Shown: one piece after another, positions 1 through 10,450 of the stretch
Layout: each line of letters starts with the position of its first letter
Numbering within the stretch: the first letter of the stretch is position 1
DNA from: Streptomyces rimosus subsp. rimosus
Lineage (GTDB): Bacteria > Actinomycetota > Actinomycetes > Streptomycetales > Streptomycetaceae
Assembly (NCBI RefSeq): GCF_000720725.1
Contig: NZ_JOCQ01000029.1
Span: 23,048-87,047 of the forward strand
DNA length: 64,000 bases
Direction: 5' to 3'
Notes under the pieces: generated by a model
The model's database searches: none
What the model saw: only the letters and a program-made list of their open reading frames with translations
What the model was told of the DNA's origin: nothing
Translations under genes and position numbers: made by a program

Positions 1-606
1 TCCGCCGCGCAGCCCGCCGCACCCAAGGTCGGGCTGCGCGAGCGGAAGAAGATCCAGACCCGGCAGGCGATCCGCCGGGCCGCCTACCGGCTCTTCGAGG
101 AGCAGGGGTACGACGCGACCCCCGTCGACCGGATCGCCGAGGCCGCCGACGTCTCCCCCAGCACGGTCTTCCGCTACTTCCCCACCAAGGAAGACATCGT
201 GCTCACCGACGAGTACGACCCGCTCCTGGAGGCCGGGCTGCGGGCCCGGCCGGCCGACGAGCCGATGGTCGAATCGCTGCGGCACGTCTTCATCGGGTCG
301 CTGCACCGTTTCGCCGCCGAAGAGCGCACCGAAATGGTGCAGCGCATCCGCCTCGTCCGGGAGGTACCGGCGATCCGCGGCCGGCTGGCGGAGAACACCG
401 CGCGGGACACCGGGATGATCAGCGCCGTACTGGCGGAACGGTCCGGTCGGCCCGCCGACGACCTGGAGATCCGGGTGATCGCGGCGGCCGTCCTGGCCGC
501 CCTCCAGGAAGCGCTGATGCGCTGGGTCGCGGACGGGCAGCGGGATGACCTCGAAGAGCTGATCGGCCGGACGATGGACGTGCTGGCGCGGGGGTTGCGG
601 CTTTAG
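1..606 (+). CDS. TetR family transcriptional regulator (5' end outside window)
   Basis: The frame is open from the first base of the window, so the start codon lies upstream. About 201 residues are visible. The N-terminal part carries the TetR helix-turn-helix: a helix after TRQAIRRAAY, then DRIAEAADVSPSTVFRYFPTKEDIV, the usual recognition helix followed by a Y-F-P-T-K-E turn. The rest is an all-helical ligand-binding domain of normal TetR length ending at residue 201. TetR proteins are homodimeric repressors that leave their operator on binding a small ligand. The ligand and target cannot be read here because the upstream neighbour is missing. The downstream gene is convergent, so this gene does not share a transcript with it. 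Confidence 0.9.
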   Translation, partial: SAAQPAAPKVGLRERKKIQTRQAIRRAAYRLFEEQGYDATPVDRIAEAADVSPSTVFRYFPTKEDIVLTDEYDPLLEAGLRARPADEPMVESLRHVFIGSLHRFAAEERTEMVQRIRLVREVPAIRGRLAENTARDTGMISAVLAERSGRPADDLEIRVIAAAVLAALQEALMRWVADGQRDDLEELIGRTMDVLARGLRL

Positions 607-658
607 CGGATTCAAAGGGCCGGAACGGCCAGCCCCAACCTTTCCGGGAGTCCCCTCG

Positions 659-1132
659 TCACTCCCTCAAAGCCCTGGCATACGGCGCCACCCGCCCCGG
701 CACCCTGGCCGCCGGTTCCCCGAGCTGCCGGGCCAGCCGCCCGCGCAGCCGTGTCAGCCGTTCTATCCGGGCGTCCAGGTCGGCCAGCCGGCGGCGGGCC
801 ACCGCCTCCGCCACCCGGCAGTCGTCCCGTCCGGGACCGTCCGTGGGGGCGTCGTCCCCCGCGCCGTCGCGGGCGCCGTTCCCCGGGGCGAACAGGGCGG
901 AGACGCCGCCCGGCGGCAGCGAGTCGAGGAGCGGCGCGAACGACCGGATGTCGCCCACCGTCAGCCCCGCGTCGAGCAGTTCGCGCACCGTACGCAGGCG
1001 GTGTACGTCCTCCGGCGCGTACACCCGGTGACCGGACGGCGTGCGCCGGGCGGTCACCAGCCCCTGCTCCTCGTAGTAGCGCAGTGCCCTGGCCGTCATG
1101 CCCGCGGCGGCCGCGGCGTCCCCGATGCGCAT
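659..1132 (-). CDS. MerR family transcriptional regulator
   Basis: A 157-residue protein starting MRIGDAAAAAGMTARALRYYEEQGLV, the classic MerR winged helix, followed by PSGHRVYAPEDVHRL. The C-terminal half is a coiled dimerisation helix (ADLDARIERLTRLRGRLARQL). The start was chosen because a GGGGGAGGA ribosome site lies four bases upstream and the protein then begins exactly at the family N-terminus; a longer open frame runs on upstream without homology. No conserved metal-binding cysteines were noticed, so an organic or redox signal is more likely than a metal. The gene lies 149 bp downstream of the oxidoreductase gene on the same strand and probably controls it through the dyad at 2322-2341. 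MerR proteins activate by untwisting promoters with overlong spacers. Confidence 0.88.
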   Translation of the reverse strand: MRIGDAAAAAGMTARALRYYEEQGLVTARRTPSGHRVYAPEDVHRLRTVRELLDAGLTVGDIRSFAPLLDSLPPGGVSALFAPGNGARDGAGDDAPTDGPGRDDCRVAEAVARRRLADLDARIERLTRLRGRLARQLGEPAARVPGRVAPYARALRE

Positions 1133-1281
1133 CCGGTCCTCCCCCGACGGGGCCCGGTCGGTGGCGCCCCGTTGCGTACGTCGGCTCACTGAGACCGTAC
1201 GTCGTCGACCGGGGGCGCGAGCGACGGGCCCGCGCCGCGGAGGGGCCGCGTCACAGCCCCACGCGTACGCGGGGGACCCGC

Positions 1282-2307
1282 TCACAGCTCCACGAGCACG
1301 GCTCCCATGTGCCGGCCCTCGATCAGCTCCATGAGGGCGCGCGGGGCCTCCTCGATGCCGTGCAGCCGGGCGTGCGGGAAGGTGAGCGTGCCGTCCCGCA
1401 GCCCGCGCCCGAAGTACTCGTTCCACTCGGGGATCAGGCCGAGGTGGTCGTAGAGCGCGACGCCCCGCAGGGTGACGCTGCGGGAGAGCAGCGACAGGGT
1501 GTCGATCTCGGTGGTGTGCGCTGCGGAATCGGAGAGCTGGGCGGACAGCGCGCCGACGAGCGCGATCCGGGCGCCGCGGTTGGCGAGCGCGATGGAGGCC
1601 TGCAACTGCTCGCCGCCGACGTTGTCGAAGACCGCGTCCACGCCATCGGGGGCCGCCGCGCGCAGCTGCTCCTCGATGGGGCCCGCACCGCGGATCACCA
1701 CCGCGTCGTAGCCCAGCTCCTTGACCAGGATGTCGGCCTTGCGCTGCGATCCCGTACTGCCGATGACCCGTGCGGCACCCTGCAGACGGGCGATCTGGCC
1801 GGCCAGCGACCCCACGCCGCCGGCCGCGCCGGTCACGAACACCGTGTCACCGGCGCGCACCTCGGCACCTCGTACGACGCCCATGTAGGCGGTGGGGCCC
1901 TGGGAGAGGTACGCGGCCGGGTCGGGCAGCAGGTCACGGTCCCGGCGCTGTACGGCAGCCGCGTCCACGAGGGCGTACTCCCGCCAGCCGGAGTGGTGTT
2001 CCACCAGGTCACCGGGGGCGAAGTCGGTGCCGGGGGCCTCCACCACCTCGCCGATGGCCGAGCCGTGCAGCGGTTCGCCGACCACGAAGGACGGCATCGG
2101 GACGGCGGTGACCTCGTCCATCAGCGTCCGCATCACGGCGGCGACGGCCATCGTCGTGTTGCGCACGAGCACCTGCCCCGGGCCCGGCCGGGGCACCGGC
2201 ACCTCGGCCACCTCGAAGAGGTCGTCGGTGATCGGCCCCTGCGGGCGGGCGGCCAGGCGGACTTCGCGGTGGGTGGCGGGCAGGCCGCCCTCGGTACGGT
2301 TCATCAT
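1282..2307 (-). CDS. NADP-dependent medium-chain oxidoreductase (CurA / leukotriene B4 12-hydroxydehydrogenase type)
   Basis: 341 residues. The N-terminal GroES-like half (residues about 15-125, including PRPGPGQVLVRNTTM and MRTLMDE) precedes a Rossmann half with the nucleotide motif VTGAAGGVGSLAGQIARLQGA around residue 155 and GSTGSQRKADILVKELGYDAV. No zinc ligands were seen, which fits the zinc-free quinone-oxidoreductase/CurA branch. These enzymes reduce the double bond of alpha,beta-unsaturated ketones or aldehydes with NADPH. The start is the first of two adjacent ATGs. A TAGCGT -10 box ends only six bases upstream, so the transcript is probably leaderless. The MerR gene follows on the same strand and a MerR-type dyad lies in the promoter. 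A role in detoxifying reactive carbonyls is inferred. Confidence 0.85.
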   Translation of the reverse strand: MMNRTEGGLPATHREVRLAARPQGPITDDLFEVAEVPVPRPGPGQVLVRNTTMAVAAVMRTLMDEVTAVPMPSFVVGEPLHGSAIGEVVEAPGTDFAPGDLVEHHSGWREYALVDAAAVQRRDRDLLPDPAAYLSQGPTAYMGVVRGAEVRAGDTVFVTGAAGGVGSLAGQIARLQGAARVIGSTGSQRKADILVKELGYDAVVIRGAGPIEEQLRAAAPDGVDAVFDNVGGEQLQASIALANRGARIALVGALSAQLSDSAAHTTEIDTLSLLSRSVTLRGVALYDHLGLIPEWNEYFGRGLRDGTLTFPHARLHGIEEAPRALMELIEGRHMGAVLVEL

Positions 2308-2345
2308 GCCGTCACGCTAGAACTTGACGCCCGCGTGAAGTACAA
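2308..2345 (-). promoter_or_regulatory. MerR-type promoter and operator
   Basis: On the minus strand a TTGTAC -35 box (2340-2345) and a TAGCGT -10 box (2314-2319) are separated by 20 bp, longer than the usual 17-18. The spacer is filled by the imperfect 20-bp dyad ACTTCACGCGGGCGTCAAGT (2322-2341), which matches its own reverse complement at 16 of 20 positions. Overlong spacers carrying a dyad are the hallmark of MerR-activated promoters. The predicted start site falls on the ATG at 2307, so the mRNA would be leaderless. Confidence 0.7.
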
Positions 2346-2443
2346 GTCGGCTTCCGGGCCTAGGACTTTGGACGGAGGGGCGCACCCCCCGTACGGAGCC
2401 GCGGAGGTTCAGGCGGCTTCCGTGTCCTGAGCCACCCGGCCCC

Positions 2444-4480
<2,037 letters not shown>

Positions 4481-4662
4481 GCGATCCAGCCTCTCACAGC
4501 GCCCATCCCCCGCCATGGAGACCGCACGGACTCCGTCCCGCTCGCCGAACGGCGCCGAAGCGGAGATCGCTCCTTCGCCGAGGCAGGCGTCTCGGAACCG
4601 CAGGACAGTAGGCTGAGCCCAGCAAGGCTGGAATTGTGGAAGCTCCTCAAAGGAGGCACACC

Positions 4663-5229
4663 ATGACCGCCGAGATGGTGGCGCCCGCGTGGATGCACAC
4701 CCAGGTCAGCGCGGAGCAGTACGACTCCTGGTCTGAGGAGCAGTGCGCCGGCATCGAGATCGTGGACGGGATGGTCGTCGTGAGCCCGAGCGCCTCCAAG
4801 CGGCACAACCGGCTGGCCCGGCTCCTGGCCAACGCCCTGGACGCCGCCGCGGGCCCGGACTGGAACGCCGACACGGACTTCGACGTCCGACTACAGGACG
4901 TCCCGCTCACCAACCGCCGTCCGGACGTCGTCGTCTACCGGGCGGAGACCATCGACCTCACCCCCACCCGCCCCGAGCACATCCTCCTCGTCGCCGAGAT
5001 CGTCTCGCCCGGCTCGGAGACCACCGACCGGATCGTGAAGGCGGACCAGTACGCCAAGGCCGGCATCCCCTTCTACTGGCGCGTCGAACAGGCCGCCACC
5101 GGCGTCCCGATCGTCTACACCTACGTTCTCGATCCCGCCACCAGGGCCTACCGGGACGGCGAGATGTTCACGGGCGCCGTCAAGGCTGCCGCGCCCTTTT
5201 CCGTCATCGTGGACTTGGGAGCCGTCTGA
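4663..5229 (+). CDS. Uma2 family (DUF820) restriction-endonuclease-fold protein
   Basis: 188 residues starting MTAEMVAPAWMHTQVSAEQY. An AAAGGAGG ribosome site nine bases upstream decides this start. The Uma2 core is visible: EIVDGMVVVSPS, then RRPDVVVYRAETIDL, LLVAEIVSPGSETTDRIVKADQYAKAGIPFYWRVE. This gives the D...E-x-K-type arrangement (Asp in RPDVVV, Glu in AEIVSP) of PD-(D/E)xK nucleases. Streptomyces genomes carry many paralogues of unproven function. The gene is followed immediately by remnants of a toxin-antitoxin pair but does not overlap them. Confidence 0.88.
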   Translation: MTAEMVAPAWMHTQVSAEQYDSWSEEQCAGIEIVDGMVVVSPSASKRHNRLARLLANALDAAAGPDWNADTDFDVRLQDVPLTNRRPDVVVYRAETIDLTPTRPEHILLVAEIVSPGSETTDRIVKADQYAKAGIPFYWRVEQAATGVPIVYTYVLDPATRAYRDGEMFTGAVKAAAPFSVIVDLGAV

Positions 5230-5396
5230 CGGCCGGCCTCTGCGCGGCGACCTCGTTCGCATGGGACGGTCTCGCCGAAATCGTCGCCTCCCACGAGGCC
5301 GAGCACGGCGCGCTCACCGAGCAGGAGATCGAGGCGGCACACCAGGAACTGTTCGGCGGCGAGGGTGCGCAGGCCACGGATCACGGTGGCGCGTGA
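5229..5396 (+). pseudogene. Antitoxin-like remnant
   Basis: Directly behind the Uma2 stop, a frame without its own ATG or GTG encodes about 50 residues (SFAWDGLAEIVASHEAEHGA then LTEQEIEAAHQELFGGEG). The EHGALTEQEIEAA pattern resembles the C-terminal tail of small type II antitoxins, but no DNA-binding N-terminus is present. It ends in a GTGA overlap with the next frame, the translational coupling typical of antitoxin-toxin operons. Read as a 5'-truncated antitoxin; the assignment rests on pattern and context only. Confidence 0.4.
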
Positions 5397-5521
5397 GGCA
5401 GCTGACCGTCCGCACCGAAGCCTCGCGCCGGGCCGGTGTCCCGGTGCTGGTGTCAGCGCTGACCTTGGTCGAAGCGGCCCGCGGGAAGACGGATCTCGCG
5501 CGCCTGAAACGGGTCCTCTCC
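5393..5521 (+). pseudogene. PIN-domain (VapC-like) toxin fragment
   Basis: A GTG overlaps the preceding stop (GTGA). The frame then reads EASRRAGVPVLVSALTLVEA followed by ARGKTDLARLKRVLS, which matches the middle strand and helix of Streptomyces PIN toxins (typically V-P-V-V-V-S-A-x-T-L-V-E). The N-terminal strand with the first catalytic Asp and the C-terminal half with G-H-K-x-A-I-D-A are both missing. After residue 43 the frame runs into proline-rich noise. It is a dead toxin core. Confidence 0.5.
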
Positions 5522-5813
5522 GGCCCACCCCCGTCCGCTTCTCCGGCCCACCCCTGTCCGCCATGCCGCGGCCGAATCGGGGAAGCCTCCCCAACCGGGC
5601 CTCCCCCGCCCCATGGATACCCACCCCACCCACCGGGGAGTTATCCACAGGGCTGCCGAATCGGGCGGGGAAGCGGAAGACTGGGGGTGCGGAGCCGATC
5701 GGCGGGGGCCGGGGCGGGGGGGCTGCCACGGTTGTCGGGGTGGGCCGGGAGGCCGGGGGTTGCGGAAGGACCGGAATCCGCCGGGACGCTGGGAACTGCA
5801 GGAGGGGGAAGGC
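5522..5813 (+). other. Non-coding gap before the STAND NTPase gene
   Basis: About 290 bases with G-rich and C-rich runs and no supported gene. A single perfect TTATCCACA (5641-5649), the consensus DnaA box, is present without partners. The last 20 bases hold the GGAGGGGGAA ribosome site of the next gene. Confidence 0.5.
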
Positions 5814-8800
5814 ATGCCGGGCTCACTGGCCGTGCTGCGTGACAGCCACCGGGCGGAGGCGCAAGGGCTGCTGGCGCGGGCCGTCGAGGAAGAGGTCCGC
5901 CGCTCGGGCGGGACGCTGGACCGGGGCGTCCTGCTGTCCCGGGCGAACGCGGCGCTGGACGAGCTGGCCGGCAAGGCGGCCGAGGAGTACGGCGCGTACG
6001 TCCACGCGCTGGACGAGTCGGCGGCCGGGCAGCGGCCGCTCTCCGAGCGGCTGTCGCGCAAGGAGCTGGCGACGCCCGTGGTGGCCACCCTGGTCGCGGC
6101 GGTCGCCGCGTTCGGCACGGATCTGGCGTACGGCACGGGCACCGGGCCGGCCCTCGGCGTCGGTGTCGCGGCGGTGGCCGCGGGTGCCGCGGCGACGGTC
6201 GTGAAACTGACGGCGGGGCACTGGCCCGCCGCGCACCGCCAGGCTGGCATGCGCGGGCAGCCGGGCGGCCCCGAGCAGCTGCGGCTGCAGTGGCTGACGG
6301 CCCTGGAGGTACGCGGCATCCGGCCGTTCCTGGACCAGCAGCGGATGCTGACGGCGGCGACGCGCGGCAGCTCCTCCGGCACGGCTGCCACCCCGCGGCC
6401 GTCCCGGGTGCCGCAGCTGCGCGGCGCCGACCGCAGCGCGGCGGCCCGCCAGCGGTCCGTGCTGGAGCAGTCCTTCGCCCACCTGCCGCGGCCGACGGAG
6501 CCGTTCGCGGGACGGCAGGCGCATCTGCGGCAGATCGCGCAGTGGGTGCAGGCGGCCCGCGCGAGCACGGACACCCGGCCCACGGTCGTGGTGCTGCACG
6601 GCGAACCGGGCTCGGGGCGTTCGGCGCTCGCGGTGCGGGCCGCGCACCAGCTGCGGGACCAGTTCCGCGGCGCGTGCGTGGTGGACCTGCGGGGCGACAC
6701 GCCGGGCGAGACGCCGCTGCCGACACGGGACGCCCTGCTGCACCTGCTCAACCGGCTGGGCGCGCCGCGCGAGCAGCTGCTGTTCCGCGAGCGGCCCTCC
6801 CAGGAGCAGCACGTCAAACGCCTCACGGAGCTGTACCACAAGCACCTGACGGGCCTGCCCGTGACGGTCCTCCTGGAGGACGCCTCGGACCCGGAGCAGG
6901 TGCGCCTCCTGGTGCCGGACCGCTCCGACAGCCTGGTGCTGGTGACCACCCGGGAGCCGATGCGGCTGCCCGGCGATCTCCAGGCGTGGGTGCACCAGCT
7001 GCCGGTGGGCGCGCTGGACTCGGTGGGCACCGAGGAGCTGCTGCGGGCCGCGGCCGACGAGTCCGAGGGCGAGACCGGTCCGTACGACCACCAGTCCGTC
7101 GAGCGGATCGCGCAGCTGTGCGCCGGGCTGCCGCTGGCGCTGCGGGCGGCCGGTTCGTCGCTGGGCCCGCGGTCGCCCGCGACGCTGGCCGCGGCCCTGG
7201 AGGAGAGCGCCGCGCGCTCGGCCGCCGGGGACCGGACGGCCCCCGTCGAGGCGGCCCTGTGGCTGCGTTACGCGGACCAGTCGGAGACGGCCCGCCGCCT
7301 GCTGCGCCGGCTCGCGCTGGTGGGGCGGGCCAGCCTGGGGGCGGCTGCCGCGGCGGCGCTGCTGGGCGTGACCGAGGAGGAAGCCGAGCGGCAGCTCGCC
7401 GACCTGGCCGCCGCGGGGCTGATCGAACACGTACGCAGCGACCGCTACCGCCTGCACGCCCTCGTGCACCACTTCGCGCACGCCCGCCTCGTCGAAGAGG
7501 AGGACCCGGCCGAGCGCGGCACCGCCCAGGAGCGGCTGATCCGCAGCTACGCGGAGCTCGCCGACTCGGTGATCCGCCTGGTCGACGGCCGTACGTCCAC
7601 CCGCGCCGACCGCTTCGGCTCGCACGGCTTCACCTCGCTGGACGCGGCCCTCCAGTGGCTGGACGACGAGACCAGCTTCATCACGGCCGCGCTGCGCCAC
7701 GCCGACCAGGACGTGGACCAGGCGACCGTCTCCCACCTGCTGGGCGCACTGGCCGACTACTGCCTGCTGCGCGGCGATCTCTACCGTCTCGGTGAGCTGA
7801 GCGAGCTGACCAAGGCCGCCGACCAGGGCCTGCTCGTCCGGTCCGTGCAGTGGCGCACCGGCGTCGCGGCCCGCCAGCTCGGCGAGCTGGACAAGGCCCG
7901 TACGACCCTGACCTCGGTGGTCGACCTGTATTTCGAGGCGCAGCACCCGGTCGGCGCCGCGCGTGCCCTGCGTGACCTGGGCATCACGCTCCAGCAGCAG
8001 GGCAATCTGACGGAGGCCGCGGCCAAGCTGCGCGAGGCCCTGGAGATGCAGTCCGGCGAGGACATGCGCGGCGACCGGGCGTGGACGCTGCACGCGCTCG
8101 CGGCGGTCGAGCGCGACCGCGCGCAGGTGGCGGAGGCGCTGGCGCTGCTGCGCGAGTCCCTGGAGCTGCACCGGGTGAGCGAGAGCCTGCACGGCCAGGC
8201 GTGGGCGCACTTCCAGCTCGGCCAGGTGTATCTGCGCATGGGCGAGGTCCCGCAGGCGGAGCGCGAGTTCCACGCGGCTCTGGACCTGTACGGCCGTACG
8301 CACGACGACCGCGGCGAGGCGTGGGCGATGACCCAGCTGGCGCGGGCCCGCCTGGTGGACGGCGACCCGGACCCGGCGGTGGACCAGCTGCGCCAGGCCC
8401 TGCCCCTGCACCGCCGGTACGAAGACGCCCGCGGCGAGGCCTGGACGCTGTACTACCTCGGCCAGTCGCTGGAGGAACAGGGCGACCTGGACGCGGCGCT
8501 GCGGCACCTGGAGCGGTCGCGGACGATGTTCAGCCGGATGCAGGACGGCTACGGCCTGGCCTGCGCCCGGCACCACTCCGGGCGGGTCACCAGGGACCTG
8601 CGGGCCGCGCAGACCGGCTCGCTGCGCAACAGCGGCTTCGCCCGGCAGCTGTTGCAGGACGCCCGCAAGGATTTCCAGCGGATCGCCGTACCGCACGGTG
8701 AAGCCTGGTCCTGCCTGGAGCTGGTGATCATCGACGCGGGCAACGGCCGCCCGGCGCAGGCGCTGGAACTGGCCGACGAGGCGGCGCGCACCTTCGCCGG

Positions 8801-9098
8801 CTACGGCGACCGGCGCGGCGAGGACTGGGCCCGCTTCCTGCGCTGCACGCTGCTGCCGTTCGCCTCGCCGGGCGGCTCGGTGGTCGGCACGGCCGTGGCA
8901 CAGGAGGAGCTGGCCCAGCTCGTACAGGACCGGCACCCGACCCGCGACTCGAAGCTGGAGGACTGCGCGGAGACCTTCGCGCTGCTGCTGGACCGCGGCG
9001 TGCAGCCGGAAACGGGGTGGGAGGCATGGCGGCTCGGCATGGTTCCGAACCGCCACGCGCGCGAGGTCATGGGCGTGTCCATACCCCCCGCGCAGTGA
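5814..9098 (+). CDS. Membrane-anchored NB-ARC/TPR STAND NTPase
   Basis: 1094 residues, starting at an ATG behind GGAGGGGGAAGGC. Residues 1-80 form a helical N-terminal domain. Two hydrophobic stretches follow (about 86-101 and 111-132), probably a membrane hairpin. The NTPase domain carries Walker A GEPGSGRS at 263-270, a Walker B-like VTVLLEDASD, the sensor LVTTREP, and GLPLALRAAGSSL, the GLPL motif of NB-ARC proteins. A winged-helix region (about 490-570) precedes at least six TPR units from about residue 700 with repeating R-G-E-A-W and A-x-x-x-L-x-x-A-L patterns. STAND proteins are signal-sensing ATP switches that oligomerise; roles include transcription control and antiphage defence. No nuclease, TIR or protease effector was recognised, so the output is unknown. 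The gene is alone in its transcript. Confidence 0.88.
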   Translation: MPGSLAVLRDSHRAEAQGLLARAVEEEVRRSGGTLDRGVLLSRANAALDELAGKAAEEYGAYVHALDESAAGQRPLSERLSRKELATPVVATLVAAVAAFGTDLAYGTGTGPALGVGVAAVAAGAAATVVKLTAGHWPAAHRQAGMRGQPGGPEQLRLQWLTALEVRGIRPFLDQQRMLTAATRGSSSGTAATPRPSRVPQLRGADRSAAARQRSVLEQSFAHLPRPTEPFAGRQAHLRQIAQWVQAARASTDTRPTVVVLHGEPGSGRSALAVRAAHQLRDQFRGACVVDLRGDTPGETPLPTRDALLHLLNRLGAPREQLLFRERPSQEQHVKRLTELYHKHLTGLPVTVLLEDASDPEQVRLLVPDRSDSLVLVTTREPMRLPGDLQAWVHQLPVGALDSVGTEELLRAAADESEGETGPYDHQSVERIAQLCAGLPLALRAAGSSLGPRSPATLAAALEESAARSAAGDRTAPVEAALWLRYADQSETARRLLRRLALVGRASLGAAAAAALLGVTEEEAERQLADLAAAGLIEHVRSDRYRLHALVHHFAHARLVEEEDPAERGTAQERLIRSYAELADSVIRLVDGRTSTRADRFGSHGFTSLDAALQWLDDETSFITAALRHADQDVDQATVSHLLGALADYCLLRGDLYRLGELSELTKAADQGLLVRSVQWRTGVAARQLGELDKARTTLTSVVDLYFEAQHPVGAARALRDLGITLQQQGNLTEAAAKLREALEMQSGEDMRGDRAWTLHALAAVERDRAQVAEALALLRESLELHRVSESLHGQAWAHFQLGQVYLRMGEVPQAEREFHAALDLYGRTHDDRGEAWAMTQLARARLVDGDPDPAVDQLRQALPLHRRYEDARGEAWTLYYLGQSLEEQGDLDAALRHLERSRTMFSRMQDGYGLACARHHSGRVTRDLRAAQTGSLRNSGFARQLLQDARKDFQRIAVPHGEAWSCLELVIIDAGNGRPAQALELADEAARTFAGYGDRRGEDWARFLRCTLLPFASPGGSVVGTAVAQEELAQLVQDRHPTRDSKLEDCAETFALLLDRGVQPETGWEAWRLGMVPNRHAREVMGVSIPPAQ

Positions 9099-9151
9099 GC
9101 ACCTCCGTCCGGGCCCCGGCCGGGAAGCCGGGGTGCGGACGCAGGCTGTGA

Positions 9152-9204
9152 CGCCGGACGGGCCGGTGGGGCACCGCCCACCCCGTCCGGCGCCCGAGGG
9201 CGCC
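9152..9204. terminator. Bidirectional terminator between convergent genes
   Basis: An 11-bp stem CGCCGGACGGG (9152-9162) pairs with CCCGTCCGGCG (9182-9192). A second stem GGCGCCC-GA-GGGCGCC (9189-9204) overlaps its right arm. It lies between the convergent STAND NTPase gene and the small membrane protein gene. Confidence 0.65.
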
Positions 9205-9206
9205 GC

Positions 9207-9479
9207 TCAGCCGGTCTTCGGCTGCGCCTTGCCCGAGGTCCGCTTGGCGGAGCCCTTCGCCGCCTCCGCACCGCCGGAGGCGGCGGGCGCCTCCGGGGTC
9301 TCCTCGAAGTCGACCTTCTTCATCTGCTTGTTCATGGACTTCATCAGCAGCCAGACGGCGCCGCCGATGACCGCGAACACGATGAAGCCGAGGACGCCCG
9401 GGGTCACCTTGTCCTTGTCGAAGCTGTCGGCAAGGGTGACGAAGTGCGTCACGGCGAGGGTGCTAGTCGCGCTCATCAT
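9207..9479 (-). CDS. Small single-pass membrane protein downstream of mca
   Basis: 90 residues. One transmembrane segment (GVLGFIVFAVIGGAVWLL, about residues 28-46) is followed by a basic stop-transfer patch KSMNKQMKK and a low-complexity Ala/Gly/Lys-rich tail. Two adjacent ATGs are possible starts. It begins four bases after the mca stop, so both are likely on one transcript, although no strong ribosome site is seen and translation may be coupled. Function unknown; conserved linkage to mca in streptomycetes is remembered, not verified. Confidence 0.75.
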   Translation of the reverse strand: MMSATSTLAVTHFVTLADSFDKDKVTPGVLGFIVFAVIGGAVWLLMKSMNKQMKKVDFEETPEAPAASGGAEAAKGSAKRTSGKAQPKTG

Positions 9480-9483
9480 GGAG

Positions 9484-10356
9484 TCAATTGTTGCGGATGC
9501 CCGCGAAGAGGTCGTCCTCGGGGAGGGACGTGTCCACCAAAGACTTGGCGAGCTCGTACTCCTCCGTCGGCCAGACCTCCCGCTGGATGTCCATCGGCAC
9601 CCGGAACCAGCCGCCGTCCGGGTCGATCTGCGTCGCGTGCGCGATCAGCGCCTTGTCGCGGATCTCGAAGAAGTCGGCGCAGGGCACGTACGTGGTCAGC
9701 GTGCGCTCCCGGCGCTCGAACTCCTTCCAGCGCTCCAGCCACTCCCCGTACGGCGACTCCAGCCCGCGCTCCAGCAGCGCCTCGTGCAGCGCGACGGTGC
9801 GCGGCCGGTTGAAGCCCTGGTTGTAGTAGAGCTTCTGCGGCTGCCAGGGCTCGCCCGCGTCCGGGTACCTCTCCGGGTCGCCGGCCGCCTCGAACGCCAC
9901 CATCGAAATCTTGTGGGTCATGATGTGGTCGGGGTGCGGGTAGCCGCCGTTCTCGTCGTAGGTCGTGATGACCTGCGGCTTGAACTCGCGGATCAGCTTC
10001 ACCAGCGGCTCGGCCGCCGCCTCCACGTCCTGGAGGGCGAAGCAGCCGTCGGGCAGCGGCGGCAGCGGGTCGCCCTCGGGCAGCCCGGAGTCGACGAATC
10101 CCAGCCACTCCTGCTTGACGCCCAGGATCTCCCGGGCCTCGTCCATCTCCTTCTTCCGCACCTCGTGGATGTGCTCCTCGATGTACGGGTCACCCTGGAG
10201 CTTCGGGTTGAGGATGGAGCCGCGCTCCCCGCCCGTGCAGGTGACGACCAGCACGTCCACCCCCTCGGACACGTACTTGGCCATGGTGGCCGCGCCCTTG
10301 CTCGACTCGTCGTCGGGGTGGGCGTGCACTGCCATCAGTCGCAGCTGCTCAGTCAA
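9484..10356 (-). CDS. mca: Mycothiol S-conjugate amidase
   Basis: 290 residues from a TTG start (10356) with GAGGATCGAG upstream; the open frame extends further but homology starts at TEQLRLMAVHAHPDDESSKG. The AHPDDE motif supplies zinc ligands of the MshB/Mca/LmbE family, and later YDENGGYPHPDHIMTH gives the third ligand region. The enzyme cleaves mycothiol S-conjugates of electrophiles or antibiotics in the cytosol, releasing a mercapturic acid for export and GlcN-Ins for recycling. The closely related deacetylase MshB is the alternative, but the FEIRDKALIAHATQIDPDGG region with the long C-terminus fits Mca. Divergent from the DUF4307 gene; the small membrane protein gene follows after four bases. 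Confidence 0.92.
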   Translation of the reverse strand: MTEQLRLMAVHAHPDDESSKGAATMAKYVSEGVDVLVVTCTGGERGSILNPKLQGDPYIEEHIHEVRKKEMDEAREILGVKQEWLGFVDSGLPEGDPLPPLPDGCFALQDVEAAAEPLVKLIREFKPQVITTYDENGGYPHPDHIMTHKISMVAFEAAGDPERYPDAGEPWQPQKLYYNQGFNRPRTVALHEALLERGLESPYGEWLERWKEFERRERTLTTYVPCADFFEIRDKALIAHATQIDPDGGWFRVPMDIQREVWPTEEYELAKSLVDTSLPEDDLFAGIRNN

Positions 10357-10450
10357 GACTCGATCCTCAGTGAAAGGCCGGAGTAGATGTTTCCTATAGT
10401 GACCGAAGCACGGGGCGATTAATTCCGGAGTCCCCGGCAGGAGGTCGATC

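Noticed and set aside
5641..5649. Replication origin or DnaA box cluster
   Set aside because: A single TTATCCACA without neighbours; Streptomyces oriC has many clustered boxes next to dnaA and dnaN.
5823..9056. 1077-codon minus-strand frame opposite the STAND NTPase gene
   Set aside because: Shadow frame: no motif, no ribosome site, while the plus strand carries Walker A, GLPL and TPR patterns.
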